Shown one piece after another: positions 1 to 6,350 of a DNA stretch of 9,967 nt (its first letter is position 1; every line of letters begins with the position of its first letter). The stretch is taken from the NCBI GenBank assembly GCA_031411575.1, contig JANOBJ010000333.1:1-9967 (forward strand). Direction: 5' to 3'. A model generated the notes under the pieces. It saw only the letters and a list, made by a program, of their open reading frames with translations. It did not search any database and had not been told where the DNA came from. The DNA is from JANOBJ01 sp031411575 (GTDB lineage Bacteria; Pseudomonadota; Gammaproteobacteria; Burkholderiales; Burkholderiaceae_C). A program made the translations under genes and the position numbers.

Positions 1-45
1 CTGACCGACACCAAGGCGCAGATCGAGAAGCGGCTGGCCGCCTGA
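1..45 (+). CDS. 3' end of an unidentified gene (partial)
   Basis: Reading frame 1 gives the last 14 residues of a protein, LTDTKAQIEKRLAA, followed by TGA at 43-45. The stretch is charged and helix-like, and a strong terminator follows 38 bp downstream, as expected after the end of a real gene. The rest of the gene lies outside the window, so I cannot name the product. Confidence is limited by the very short length. Confidence 0.5.
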   Translation: MTDTKAQIEKRLAA

Positions 46-82
46 GCGTTACGCTGTCACGGCGCCCCGGCGCCACCCAAGC

Positions 83-111
83 AAAAAGCCACCGCAAGCG
101 GTGGCTTTTTT
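83..111. terminator. Bidirectional rho-independent terminator
   Basis: An 8-bp GC-rich stem (88-95 GCCACCGC with 98-105 GCGGTGGC) is flanked by A5 on the left (83-87) and T6 on the right (106-111), so the stem extends through A-T pairs and has a U-tract in either direction. It sits between the end of the plus-strand gene at 45 and the end of the minus-strand gene at 158, and can serve both convergent transcripts. Confidence 0.88.
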
Positions 112-157
112 CATGCCCGCCAGACAGGGCGGGCGTGACAGCAAAGCGATTCGGGCG

Positions 158-640
158 TCAGGCCAGCGCCTTGCCGCGCCGGATGTGGGCGGGCTCGAGG
201 TCGGCGTCGGGGTCGATCTGTTCCGGCACCTGGCGTTGCAGGGCAGCCTGCAGTTCGGCCATCACGCGCGGGTCGTGCTGGGCAGTAGCCCAGAAGCGGT
301 CGTCGGCGCGCTTTTGCGCCACGCGGGCGGACCACGCGTCGAGCGCAGCCACGGTGCGGACGGCGACACGGCGCGCCGTGCCGGCGAACAGGCCGAGCAC
401 CGCAAAGCCGACGGCCCAGAGTGCCACCCAGGCGGCCAGCAAATGACCATCGGCCCAGGTGTCGATCAGCTGGTCGGCCACCACGAGAAACGCAGCGACG
501 ACCGCGGCCAGCAACAGGGCGGCGAGTCCCTTGGTGCTGCTGTAGCCCTTGCGGAACCGGCCGGCGGCCGCGTAAACGGCCTCGGCGCGCTGCACGCCGG
601 GGTGTTCGCTGGGGTAATCGATGTGAACAAAGCTGGTCAT
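158..640 (-). CDS. Hypothetical two-helix inner-membrane protein, 160 aa
   Basis: The product is not recognised by function. Two hydrophobic segments are visible, about residues 39-56 (LAALLLAAVVAAFLVVAD) and 67-87 (LLAAWVALWAVGFAVLGLFAG), joined by a short loop (QLIDTWADGH). The N-terminal 38 residues and the C-terminal 73 residues are polar; the C-terminus is Arg/Ala rich and probably helical, and likely cytoplasmic because of the Arg-rich segment after helix 2. A purine-rich ribosome-binding site (GAAAGGGA) lies about 6 nt before the ATG, which supports the start. Synonymous positions are strongly GC, as in the neighbouring genes. Similar short proteins starting MTSFVHIDYPSEHPG are, as I recall, widespread in Comamonadaceae, but no role is known to me. 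It is divergent from the LysR gene at 755 and is served by the dyad-containing promoter at 694-722. Confidence 0.8.
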   Translation of the reverse strand: MTSFVHIDYPSEHPGVQRAEAVYAAAGRFRKGYSSTKGLAALLLAAVVAAFLVVADQLIDTWADGHLLAAWVALWAVGFAVLGLFAGTARRVAVRTVAALDAWSARVAQKRADDRFWATAQHDPRVMAELQAALQRQVPEQIDPDADLEPAHIRRGKALA

Positions 641-693
641 GGTGTTTCCCTTTCAACGTTCGCGGGTGGGTGGTTTCTGTTTCGCGTATTGGG

Positions 694-722
694 ATATTAG
701 GGTTAACTCTAATATGATTCAA
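694..722 (-). promoter_or_regulatory. Promoter with 22-bp dyad in the spacer, driving the 160-aa membrane protein
   Basis: On the minus strand a -35-like TTGAAT (717-722) is followed after 17 bp by TAATAT (694-699). The spacer and -10 hold an almost perfect 22-bp palindrome at 694-715 (arms ATATTAG and CTAATAT around GTTAAC, one mismatched pair). A factor binding there would block RNA polymerase. The site also lies 40-60 bp upstream of the LysR start at 755, so it could be that regulator's autoregulatory site, although the symmetry gives T-N12-A rather than the classical T-N11-A. A closely similar arrangement occurs at 7714-7741. Confidence 0.5.
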
Positions 723-754
723 CTTTAGGTTACTGATATCACTCATTCATAAAA

Positions 755-1759
755 ATGATGAATTCACCTGTCTTGCCGCGTGCCAACGCCGCCACCCGGC
801 CGCCCCCCAACTTCCGCACGCTCGACCTGAACCTGCTGCGGGTGTTTGACGAGGTGATGGCCGAGCGCAGCCTGACACGCGCCGCACGCAACCTCTCGCT
901 CACGCAGCCGGCCGTGAGCAATGCGCTGCGGCGCCTGCGCGACACGCTGGGCGACGAACTGGTACGCCGCAGCGGCCAGGGCATGGAGCCGACGCCGCGC
1001 GCGCTGGCGCTGTGGCCCACGGTGCGCGAGGCGCTGCGCCAGTTGCAGGAATCGCTCAGCCCCAGCACCTTTGCGCCCGGCACCGACACCGGCACCTTTG
1101 TGTTGCTGATGGCCGACGCCACCGCCGCCGAGCTGGTGCCCGGGCTGATCGAGACGCTGGAAAACGAGGCGCCCGGCATTTCGATGCGGGTGATGCCGCT
1201 GACCACGCGCGACCCGCGCCACCTGCTGGAAGAGCGCACCGCTGATCTGGCGATCGGTTTCTTCCCCGCCGTCATCGCCGACCTGACTGCGCGCGAGCAG
1301 GGCGGCGGCGCGGCCGGCTTTGAGCACCGGCGCCTGTACAGCGGCGACTACGTGTGCGTCATGCGCCAAGGCCACGCGCTGGCCCGCGGGCCGCTCACGC
1401 TGGCGCGCTACTGCGCGGCGCGCCACCTGCTGGTGAGCTTTTCCGGCCGGCCGTTCGGCTTCATCGACGAAGCGCTGGCCTCGCTGGGTCGCCAGCGGCG
1501 GGTCGTGCTCACCGTGAACCAGTTCTTCACGGCCGGCCGCGTGGTGGCCAACTCGAACCTGCTCACGGTGTTGCCACGGCACTTTGTGCGCGTCACCGGT
1601 ATTGCCGATGAACTGGTGCTGCGCGAGTTGCCGTTTGAGGTGCCGCCGGTGCACGTGGACGCGCTGTGGCACCGCAGCGCGCGCGACAGCAGCGCGCTGG
1701 CCTGGTTGCGCGACGCCGTAGAACGCTCGGCACGACGCGCATTTGAGTCGCCGGGGTAA
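755..1759 (+). CDS. LysR-family transcriptional regulator
   Basis: This is a 334-residue LysR-type regulator (family norm about 300-330). The N-terminal winged helix-turn-helix spans about residues 23-82, with the signature LDLNLLRVFDEVMAERSLTR and then AARNLSLTQPAVSNALRRLR. From about residue 113 to 320 comes the two-lobed effector-binding domain of periplasmic-binding-protein fold, with the typical ADLAIGFF element. The N-terminus carries about 20 extra residues before RTLDLN. I find no Shine-Dalgarno before the tandem ATGATG at 755-760, and there is no in-frame start nearer to RTLDLN, so the mRNA may be leaderless or poorly translated. The effector cannot be predicted. Possible targets are the divergent membrane-protein gene, the downstream dehydrogenase/cytochrome unit, or itself. 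Confidence 0.93.
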   Translation: MMNSPVLPRANAATRPPPNFRTLDLNLLRVFDEVMAERSLTRAARNLSLTQPAVSNALRRLRDTLGDELVRRSGQGMEPTPRALALWPTVREALRQLQESLSPSTFAPGTDTGTFVLLMADATAAELVPGLIETLENEAPGISMRVMPLTTRDPRHLLEERTADLAIGFFPAVIADLTAREQGGGAAGFEHRRLYSGDYVCVMRQGHALARGPLTLARYCAARHLLVSFSGRPFGFIDEALASLGRQRRVVLTVNQFFTAGRVVANSNLLTVLPRHFVRVTGIADELVLRELPFEVPPVHVDALWHRSARDSSALAWLRDAVERSARRAFESPG

Positions 1760-1827
1760 ACCCGAAGGCCGCACCATCGGCGGTGGCTTCATGCATCTGG
1801 CTAATTCGGGTTATGGGGCATATGCGA

Positions 1828-1856
1828 TTGACGGCATGAGGGCAAACCTCTCTAAT
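1828..1856 (+). promoter_or_regulatory. Sigma70-type promoter of the dehydrogenase/cytochrome unit
   Basis: TTGACG (1828-1833, 5/6 to consensus) is separated by exactly 17 bp from TCTAAT (1851-1856, 5/6). The predicted start of transcription is near 1863, giving a leader of about 48 nt. Just upstream is a short perfect dyad, TATG-GGG-CATA (1812-1822), overlapping GCATATGC (1818-1825), a possible operator near -46. A direct repeat CTAATTCGGG / CTAATTCCGGG occurs at 1801-1810 and 1852-1862. Confidence 0.65.
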
Positions 1857-1859
1857 TCC

Positions 1860-1891
1860 GGGTGCTTTGGCGGTTTTGCCCGCCGGCACCC
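1860..1891 (+). other. Stem-loop in the 5' leader of the dehydrogenase mRNA
   Basis: Outer arms GGGTGC (1860-1865) and GCACCC (1886-1891) enclose inner arms GGCGG (1869-1873) and CCGCC (1880-1884), with a small 3x1 internal loop and a 6-nt apical loop. The hairpin begins at or next to the predicted transcription start and ends 7 nt before the ribosome-binding site AGGAGA (1899-1904). A 5' hairpin of this kind is consistent with protection of the mRNA end; it lacks a U-tract and is not a terminator. Confidence 0.45.
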
Positions 1892-1910
1892 CATAACCAG
1901 GAGACTCCCG

Positions 1911-3173
1911 ATGACTTCCACCACCCCCGCCGCACGACCGCGCCTGCTCTGGCTGGCCGCCGCGACGATGCTGGCCGCGCTGGCCACCGGCTGCGCCAAC
2001 CAGGCGGCTGCCCCCGCAGCACCCGTGGCCGCCGCGCCCGCCGCCGCTCCGCCGCCGGCCTGGCAGCAGGGCCGGCCGGCCGAGCTGGCCAACTCGACGC
2101 TGGCGCCCGTGGCGGGCAAGCTCACCATCACGCCGCCCAACGAGATCCCGCTGGACAAGCTCAAGGTGCCGGCCGGCTTCAAGGTGGAACTCTGGGCACA
2201 TGGCATGCCCGGCGCGCGCGACATGGTGCGCGCCGCCAACGGCAAGTACTACGTCGGCACGCGGGGCATCGGCCGGGTCTATGAGATCACCGACAACGGC
2301 GGCGCCCGCACCAGCCGCGTCGTGGTGGACAAATTGAACCAACCCTCGGGCGTGGTCACGCTGGGCAACACGCTCTATGTGTTCTCGGTGGACAAGGTGC
2401 TGCGTTTTGACAACGTGGCCACCAACCCGGCCGTGCCCGCAGTGGACATGACTGGCACCTTCAAGCTGCCCGTCGGCTCGCACCACAACTGGAAGTACGT
2501 GGCGGTCGGCCCGGACGGCATGTTGTACGTGCCGTTCGGCGCGCCGTGCAACATCTGCGAACCCGGCAAGGATTTCGCCCAGATCCGCCGCTACAAGCCC
2601 GACGGCTCGGGCGGCGAGGTGGTGGCACGCGGCGTGCGCAACACGGTCGGCTTTGACTGGCACCCGGTCACCAAGGAAATGTGGTTCACCGACCACGGCC
2701 GCGACTGGATGGGCGACTACACGCCTGAGGACGAGCTGAACCGCCTGTCGGCTGTGGGCCAGAACTTCGGCTTTCCGTTCTGCCACGCCAACGGCATCCC
2801 CGACCCGGACATGAAGAAAGCCAATTCGTGCGACGGCGTGACGCTGCCCGTCACCACCATGGGCCCGCACGCGGCCGCCATGGGCGTGCGCTTCTACACC
2901 GGCAGCATGTTCCCGGCCGACTACAAGAACGTGGCGTTCGTGGCGCGCAAGGGCTCGTGGAACCGGACCCAGAAGTTCGGCTACGACGTGGTGACGGTGC
3001 GGGCTGACGCCGACGGCAAGAACGCCAAGGTCACGCCGTTCATGACCGGCTTCCTGGGTGACAACAACAGCTTCACCGGCCGCCCGGCCTACATCACCCA
3101 GCACACCGACGGCTCGCTGCTGGTGTCCGACGAGCAATTGGGAGCCGTGTACCGCATCTCGTATGCGCGTTGA
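1911..3173 (+). CDS. PQQ-dependent sorbosone/glucose dehydrogenase-like beta-propeller lipoprotein
   Basis: The 420-residue product resembles the sorbosone dehydrogenase / soluble glucose dehydrogenase family (GSDH beta-propeller), which oxidises sugars or related alcohols and aldehydes with PQQ. I chose the ATG at 1911 because AGGAGA sits 6 nt before it; the frame is open further upstream but without support. Residues 1-28 form a lipoprotein signal (hydrophobic LLWLAAATMLAALATGC, Cys28 as the lipidated residue), followed by a Pro/Ala linker to about residue 50. The propeller starts at VPAGFKVELWAHGMPGARDM (86-105). HHNW at 191-194 and GVRNTVGFDWHP at 241-252 match positions where the family carries its catalytic His and the Arg-Asn PQQ ligands. 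DHGRDWMGDYTPEDELNRL (261-279) is a family hallmark. A CxxC pair (Cys213, Cys216) may be a disulfide. The next gene, a di-heme cytochrome, overlaps it. The substrate is unknown, and PQQ use is inferred from the family. Confidence 0.88.
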   Translation: MTSTTPAARPRLLWLAAATMLAALATGCANQAAAPAAPVAAAPAAAPPPAWQQGRPAELANSTLAPVAGKLTITPPNEIPLDKLKVPAGFKVELWAHGMPGARDMVRAANGKYYVGTRGIGRVYEITDNGGARTSRVVVDKLNQPSGVVTLGNTLYVFSVDKVLRFDNVATNPAVPAVDMTGTFKLPVGSHHNWKYVAVGPDGMLYVPFGAPCNICEPGKDFAQIRRYKPDGSGGEVVARGVRNTVGFDWHPVTKEMWFTDHGRDWMGDYTPEDELNRLSAVGQNFGFPFCHANGIPDPDMKKANSCDGVTLPVTTMGPHAAAMGVRFYTGSMFPADYKNVAFVARKGSWNRTQKFGYDVVTVRADADGKNAKVTPFMTGFLGDNNSFTGRPAYITQHTDGSLLVSDEQLGAVYRISYAR

Positions 3174-3810
3174 GCGCGAGGGGGGCGTCAGGCGCCTGCG
3201 CGCCGGGCTGGTCGGCCTGCCGACTGCCTGGCTGCTGGCTGGCTGGCTGCTGGTCGGGCCGGCGGCGGCGCAAGCCCCCGCCGCGCCGGGTGCCGCCACC
3301 GGGCCCAGCGTGGCGCAGCGCCTCGCGGTGTGCGCCGCCTGCCACGGCCCGGATGGCAACGCCACGCTGGCGCTGAGCCCGTCGTTGGCGGGCCAGCCCA
3401 AGGTGTTCCTGGAAAACCAGCTGATCGTGATCCGCGAGGGGCTGCGCGAGATCGCGCCGATGAAGGGTCTGCTCGATGGCGTGTCAGACACTGACGTGGT
3501 GGCAATGGCGCAGCATTTCACCGCGCTGACGCTCAAGCCGCAGCCGGCGCCGCGCCGCGCCGATGCATTTGCGCGCGGCCAGGCGCTGGCGGCGCGCACC
3601 CAGTGCGGCAGCTGCCACCTGCCCAGCTACCTCGGCCAGCAGCAGATGCCGCGGCTGGCCGGCCAGCGCGAGGACTATTTGCTGCACAGCATGCGCCAGT
3701 TTCGCGATGGCCAGGCCGTCGGGCGCGACTCGATCATGGCATCGTCGCTGTACGGGCTGAAAGACAACGATCTGGCTGATCTGGCGCACTATCTGGCGCA
3801 GCTGCAATAG
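3163..3810 (+). CDS. Di-heme cytochrome c4-like protein
   Basis: This is a 215-residue periplasmic c-type cytochrome. An unusually long n-region precedes a hydrophobic core (about residues 14-33), with likely cleavage after Ala36 (GPAAA|QA). Two heme-binding motifs, CAACH (57-61) and CGSCH (148-152), each come with a likely axial methionine, Met100 in IAPMKG and Met192 in SIMASSLYG. The two-domain layout with repeated PSLAGQ / PRLAGQ is that of cytochrome c4. The ATG at 3163 overlaps the end of the dehydrogenase gene by 11 bp, which implies translational coupling; the Shine-Dalgarno is weak. An upstream ATG in the same frame (3058) would lie inside the dehydrogenase gene and precede the signal peptide, so I reject it. 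The protein probably accepts electrons from the upstream dehydrogenase and passes them to a terminal oxidase. Confidence 0.92.
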   Translation: MRVEREGGVRRLRAGLVGLPTAWLLAGWLLVGPAAAQAPAAPGAATGPSVAQRLAVCAACHGPDGNATLALSPSLAGQPKVFLENQLIVIREGLREIAPMKGLLDGVSDTDVVAMAQHFTALTLKPQPAPRRADAFARGQALAARTQCGSCHLPSYLGQQQMPRLAGQREDYLLHSMRQFRDGQAVGRDSIMASSLYGLKDNDLADLAHYLAQLQ

Positions 3811-3862
3811 CCTGGCGGCGCGGGACGGCGGGCCAGCCGTGGCGTTCGCCTGCGTTTGTGAT

Positions 3863-3928
3863 GCTATTATTTATATAGCAAACTATGACCAGGGGAAGAG
3901 GACCCCGGGCACAAAACACCTCAAAAAC
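3863..3928 (+). repeat. Dispersed repeat, copy A (54-bp core plus terminal dyad)
   Basis: The 54-bp core at 3875-3928 (beginning ATAGCAAACTATGACCAGGG, ending ACACCTCAAAAAC) recurs in inverted orientation at 7791-7844 with 48 of 54 bases identical. Copy A is preceded by a dyad, GCTAT-N7-ATAGC, at 3863-3879. The stretch is much more AT-rich than the genes around it. The core ends 2 bp from the stop codon of the minus-strand LysR gene. I recall similar short repeats scattered in Comamonadaceae intergenic DNA, but could not verify this here. No ORF in it is credible. Confidence 0.8.
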
Positions 3929-3939
3929 GTCATTTTTGA
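3921..3939. terminator. A/T-rich hairpin at the end of the second LysR gene
   Basis: TCAAAAA (3921-3927) and TTTTTGA (3933-3939) form a perfect 7-bp inverted repeat around a 5-nt loop that holds the LysR stop codon (complement of 3930-3932). On the minus strand the right-hand arm ends in a T-run, so it could act as a weak terminator, but the stem is nearly all A-T and its strength is doubtful. It lies across the edge of repeat copy A. Confidence 0.3.
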
Positions 3940-4931
3940 AGCGTTGCGCGCCGGGCCACGGCAGCACGCGGCTGGCGCAGGCTCTGTGTCGCGTCCGCCG
4001 TGCGCGCCACGGCCGACAGCAGTGCGCGCAGCCACGCGTGGCTCTGCGAATGCTGGGTGCGGCTGTGCCACAGCTGGTAAAAGCGCATCACCGGAAAATC
4101 AATCGGCGAGCGCAGCACCGCCAGCGGCAGCTCGCGCGCAAAGTGCTCGGCAAAGTGCCGGCTGGTGGTGAAGATCAAATCGGTGCCCGGCAGCAGGCTG
4201 GGCGCCAGGCCGAAGAACGGCACCGTCACCGTGGCCTCGCGCGTCATGCGCAGCGCCGCCAGGTGCGACTCGACTACGCCGCGCTGCGTCACGCTGTACA
4301 TCAGCGGCACCACGTGCGCGCCGTTCAGGTAGTCGGCCACGGTCATCTGGCCGCCCTTGCCCGACGATGCGCTGCCCGCGCTGGGATGGTCCCGGCTCAC
4401 CAGGCACACCACCTCGTCTTCCAGCAGGATCGCCATGCGCAGGTGCTCGGGCGGCTGCGGCCAGTTGCCGATCACCACGTCCAGCTCGCCGGCGGCCAGC
4501 GCGGCCTCGTAGTCGTAGTCAGGCGCCAGCGGGTGGAGCACGAGCCGCGCACGCGGCGCGGTCAGGCGCAGGTAGCTCACCAGGCTGGCCATCAGCGGCG
4601 GGGCCAGGTAGTCGGGCGTGCCGATGCGAAACGTCAGGCGCGTGGTGGCGGGGTCAAACGCCGCCGCCGGTGCCAGCAGGCCGTCGATCTCGGCCAGCAC
4701 GATGCGCACCGAGGCCTCCAGCTGCAGCGCGCGCTCGGTTGGCACCATGCGCTGCTTGTCCTTCACCAGCAGCGGATCACCCAGGATGTCGCGCAGCTTT
4801 TTCAGCGCCGCGCTCACCGCCGGCTGCGACTGGTTCAGCCGCGCCGCAGCGCGCGAGACGCTGCGTTCGGTCATCAGCGTGCTGAAGACGCGCAGCAGAT
4901 AGGTGTCAAACGGATCCGAGGGGCGGGTCAT
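3930..4931 (-). CDS. LysR-family transcriptional regulator, divergent from Bug-type binding protein
   Basis: A 333-residue LysR-type regulator. The helix-turn-helix lies at about residues 8-66, with FDTYLLRVFSTLMTERSVSR followed by AAARLNQSQPAVSAALKKLR and then GDPLLVKDKQRMVPTERA. The effector domain runs from about residue 97 (TRLTFRIGTPDYLAPPLM) to about 305, with the typical ELDVVIGNW element. The C-terminal 25 residues are basic and poorly family-like. No clear Shine-Dalgarno precedes the ATG at 4931. It is divergent from the Bug-family gene at 5278; such LysR/Bug pairs are common in betaproteobacteria, where the regulator usually senses the solute or a product of its breakdown and activates the neighbouring genes. 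Candidate binding sites with T-N11-A symmetry are at 5036-5048 and 5194-5206. Confidence 0.93.
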   Translation of the reverse strand: MTRPSDPFDTYLLRVFSTLMTERSVSRAAARLNQSQPAVSAALKKLRDILGDPLLVKDKQRMVPTERALQLEASVRIVLAEIDGLLAPAAAFDPATTRLTFRIGTPDYLAPPLMASLVSYLRLTAPRARLVLHPLAPDYDYEAALAAGELDVVIGNWPQPPEHLRMAILLEDEVVCLVSRDHPSAGSASSGKGGQMTVADYLNGAHVVPLMYSVTQRGVVESHLAALRMTREATVTVPFFGLAPSLLPGTDLIFTTSRHFAEHFARELPLAVLRSPIDFPVMRFYQLWHSRTQHSQSHAWLRALLSAVARTADATQSLRQPRAAVARRATLQK

Positions 4932-4944
4932 GGCGGATCAAGGT

Positions 4945-5008
4945 GTCGGGTTGGGTGGCAAGTGACGGTGGCGGGTCGGGTTGGCGGATAAGGGTCAGGT
5001 CGGTTTGG
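4945..5008 (+). repeat. Three short direct repeats next to the LysR start
   Basis: GTCGGGTTGG occurs at 4945-4954 and again at 4975-4984, exactly 30 bp apart, and a one-mismatch copy GTCGGTTTGG occurs at 4999-5008. They lie in the first 80 bp upstream of the LysR start, probably inside its leader. They may be phased binding sites or simply G/T-rich low-complexity DNA. Confidence 0.4.
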
Positions 5009-5032
5009 CGATCACATCGTGTTCACGGGCGG

Positions 5033-5051
5033 TTGTTGCGACGCACAACAA
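5033..5051. promoter_or_regulatory. Candidate LysR-type box (distal)
   Basis: TTGTTG (5033-5038) and CAACAA (5046-5051) form a perfect 6-bp dyad around 7 nt, and T5036 and A5048 give the T-N11-A spacing typical of LysR-type binding sites. It lies about 100 bp upstream of the LysR start at 4931, a plausible autoregulatory position. Confidence 0.4.
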
Positions 5052-5080
5052 TGGTGCCGGCGGGTCACCCAGGGCTTCGA

Positions 5081-5106
5081 CCGTGGCCCCGGCGCCGGCG
5101 CCACGG
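5081..5106. repeat. 26-bp near-perfect GC palindrome
   Basis: Arms CCGTGGC (5081-5087) and GCCACGG (5100-5106) flank the perfect palindrome CCGGCGCCGG (5089-5098) on the same axis; only the pair 5088/5099 (C/C) fails, so 12 of 13 base pairs are symmetric. The right arm can alternatively pair with CCGTGG at 5118-5123. It has no T-tract on either side, so it is not a standard intrinsic terminator. It could be a protein-binding site, a cruciform, or a stable hairpin in the LysR leader. Confidence 0.6.
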
Positions 5107-5167
5107 CCCGGGCCACGCCGTGGCATGGCGCTTGCACCCGGTTCCAGCATGCCTTGGCCGCCCCGTT

Positions 5168-5191
5168 CGCCACGCCTTTCGCCACCCCTTT
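5168..5191 (+). repeat. 12-bp tandem duplication
   Basis: CGCCACGCCTTT (5168-5179) is followed directly by CGCCACCCCTTT (5180-5191), 11 of 12 bases identical. It ends one base before the LysR-type box at 5193-5207 and may reflect replication slippage or a duplicated contact site. Confidence 0.5.
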
Positions 5192-5192
5192 G

Positions 5193-5207
5193 TTATGCCG
5201 CACATAA
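5193..5207. promoter_or_regulatory. Candidate LysR-type box upstream of the Bug-type gene
   Basis: TTATG (5193-5197) and CATAA (5203-5207) form a perfect dyad around CCGCA, and T5194/A5206 fit T-N11-A exactly. Its centre (5200) is about 54 bp upstream of the predicted transcription start near 5254, in the range where LysR regulators contact activated promoters. The right half with its flank, CACATAAGCG, recurs upstream of the binding-protein gene at 7320 (7402-7419). Confidence 0.55.
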
Positions 5208-5218
5208 GCGGCAAGCGA

Positions 5219-5247
5219 TTGGCGTGCCATGCTGCTGACCGTACAGT
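5219..5247 (+). promoter_or_regulatory. Probable promoter of the Bug-type gene
   Basis: TTGGCG (5219-5224) and TACAGT (5242-5247), 17 bp apart, are a weak sigma70-type pair, consistent with a promoter that needs an activator. Overlapping the -10 and start region is another dyad, ACAGT-N6-ACTGT (5243-5258), which could be a repressor site. Confidence 0.4.
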
Positions 5248-5277
5248 GAACTTACTGTTTGACCCATGAGGAAAACC

Positions 5278-6306
5278 ATGAACCCGCGCACCCCCTCCGT
5301 GTTGTCCGATGACCTGCCCGATGCCCTGGCTCCTGCCCGCGCCCTGTCGCGCCGCGCCACCCTGGGCCTGGCGGCCGCCGGCCTGGCCGCGCTGGCGCTG
5401 CCCGCACGCGCCGCCTGGCCCGACAAGCCGATCAAGATCATCGTGACCTTTCCGCCCGGCGGCTCCAGCGACATCCTGGCGCGGGTGATGGCCGAGCAGC
5501 TGACCAAAAAACTCGGCCAGAGCGTGGTGGTGGACAACCGGCCCGGCGCTGGCGGCACCATTGGCGGCGCGGCGGTGGCGCAGTCGGCGGCCGATGGCTA
5601 CACCTTCATGCTGTCCAACACCAAGCCGATCGCGCTAGGGCCAATCGCGCTGGAAAAGCAGCCCTACCACCCGGTGGAAGCCTTAACCCACGTCGCCTAC
5701 CTGGGCTCGGCGCCGCTGGTGATCATGGCCAACCCGAAAGCCGGCATCCGCACCGTGGCCGATCTGGAAGCCGCCGCGCGCAAGGCCGGGCGGCTTGATT
5801 TCGGCTCGGGCGGGCCGGGCTCGATCGGCCACATCCATGGCGAGCTGATGAAAAAGGTGATGGGCGTGAACCTCACGCACGTGCCCTACCGCGGCGGCGC
5901 CCCCATGACGACCGACCTGATCGCCGGGGTGATCCCGGTGGCGATCGACGTGATCACCGCCTACGTGCCGTTCTTCAAGAGCGGCCAGGTGGTGCCGCTG
6001 GCCGTGACCGGCAACGAGCGCTCGCCGCTGATGCCCGAGGTGCCCTCGGTCACCGAACTGGGCTACCGCAAGCTGGTGCTGGAGAACTTCTTCGGCCTGT
6101 CCGGCCCGGCCAAACTGCCGGCCGACATGGTGGCCAAGCTCAACACCGCCTGCAACGAGGTGCTGGCGCAGCCGGAGATCAAGAAAAAGCTGGTGGAACT
6201 GGGCATCACCGGCGTGCCGACCAGCGTGGCGGCGTTCAACACGTTCCTGAAGGACCAGGTGGCGGTGCTCGGCCCGGCGGTGAAGGGCGCGGGCGTGAAG
6301 CTCTGA
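5278..6306 (+). CDS. Bug/TctC-family tripartite tricarboxylate transporter substrate-binding protein
   Basis: A 342-residue periplasmic binding protein of the Bug (TctC-like) family, which captures small carboxylates or related solutes for TctA/TctB-type uptake or for sensing. A twin-arginine signal is visible: LSRRATLGLAAAG (residues 23-35), a hydrophobic core, and cleavage after Ala45 (PARA|AWPDKP). Hallmarks follow in order: WPDKPIKIIVTFPPGGSSDILAR (47-69), VVVDNRPGAGGTIG (83-96), ADGYTFML, VPYRGGAPMTTDLIAG and the C-terminal LSGPAKLPADMVAKLN. The start at 5278 is preferred over the in-frame ATG at 5266 because AGGA (5269-5272) lies 5 nt before 5278, whereas nothing precedes 5266. No transporter membrane genes are nearby, which is common for Bug proteins in betaproteobacteria. 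The ligand cannot be deduced. Confidence 0.95.
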   Translation: MNPRTPSVLSDDLPDALAPARALSRRATLGLAAAGLAALALPARAAWPDKPIKIIVTFPPGGSSDILARVMAEQLTKKLGQSVVVDNRPGAGGTIGGAAVAQSAADGYTFMLSNTKPIALGPIALEKQPYHPVEALTHVAYLGSAPLVIMANPKAGIRTVADLEAAARKAGRLDFGSGGPGSIGHIHGELMKKVMGVNLTHVPYRGGAPMTTDLIAGVIPVAIDVITAYVPFFKSGQVVPLAVTGNERSPLMPEVPSVTELGYRKLVLENFFGLSGPAKLPADMVAKLNTACNEVLAQPEIKKKLVELGITGVPTSVAAFNTFLKDQVAVLGPAVKGAGVKL

Positions 6307-6350
6307 GGGCCTGCGTGCAGCGCGAAGTTGCGCGCGGCAGCCTCAGGCCC
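6307..6350. terminator. Hairpin between convergent genes, probable bidirectional transcription stop
   Basis: GGGCCTG (6307-6313) and CAGGCCC (6344-6350) are perfect 7-bp arms; inside them TGC (6316-6318)/GCA (6337-6339) and CGCG (6321-6324)/CGCG (6331-6334) can add pairs on the same axis. The hairpin starts right after the stop codon of the Bug-type gene and overlaps the stop codon of the convergent gene. There is no T-tract, so termination strength is uncertain. Confidence 0.45.

Larger units (their letters stand above)
4932..5277. other. Divergent intergenic region between LysR and Bug-type genes (346 bp)
   Basis: No gene is credible here. From left to right the region holds three copies of a GTCGG(G/T)TTGG motif (4945-5008), a dyad TTGTTG-N7-CAACAA (5033-5051), a 26-bp GC palindrome (5081-5106), a 12-bp tandem duplication (5168-5191), a LysR-type box (5193-5207) and a likely promoter for the Bug-type gene (5219-5247). 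Short ORFs on both strands have poor codon usage and no ribosome-binding sites. The density of inverted repeats is high for its length. Confidence 0.7.

Noticed and set aside
101..700. Plus-strand 199-residue ORF
   Set aside because: It lies opposite the 160-aa membrane protein gene, starts inside the terminator T-tract, and its sequence is Gly/Arg/His-rich with no domain; it is a high-GC shadow frame.
1593..3599. Minus-strand 668-residue ORF
   Set aside because: It is antisense to the dehydrogenase and cytochrome genes, which have clear domains, a promoter and ribosome-binding sites. Its Ala/Arg/His/Gly-rich composition is typical of antisense frames in GC-rich DNA.
3811..3836. CTGGC (3812-3816) / GCCAG (3832-3836) as a terminator after the cytochrome gene
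   Set aside because: Only 5 bp with a 15-nt loop and no T-tract; not convincing as a terminator.
3885..4991. Plus-strand 368-residue ORF
   Set aside because: Antisense to the well-supported LysR gene; it starts inside repeat copy A and is extremely rich in Arg, Gln, His and Ala.
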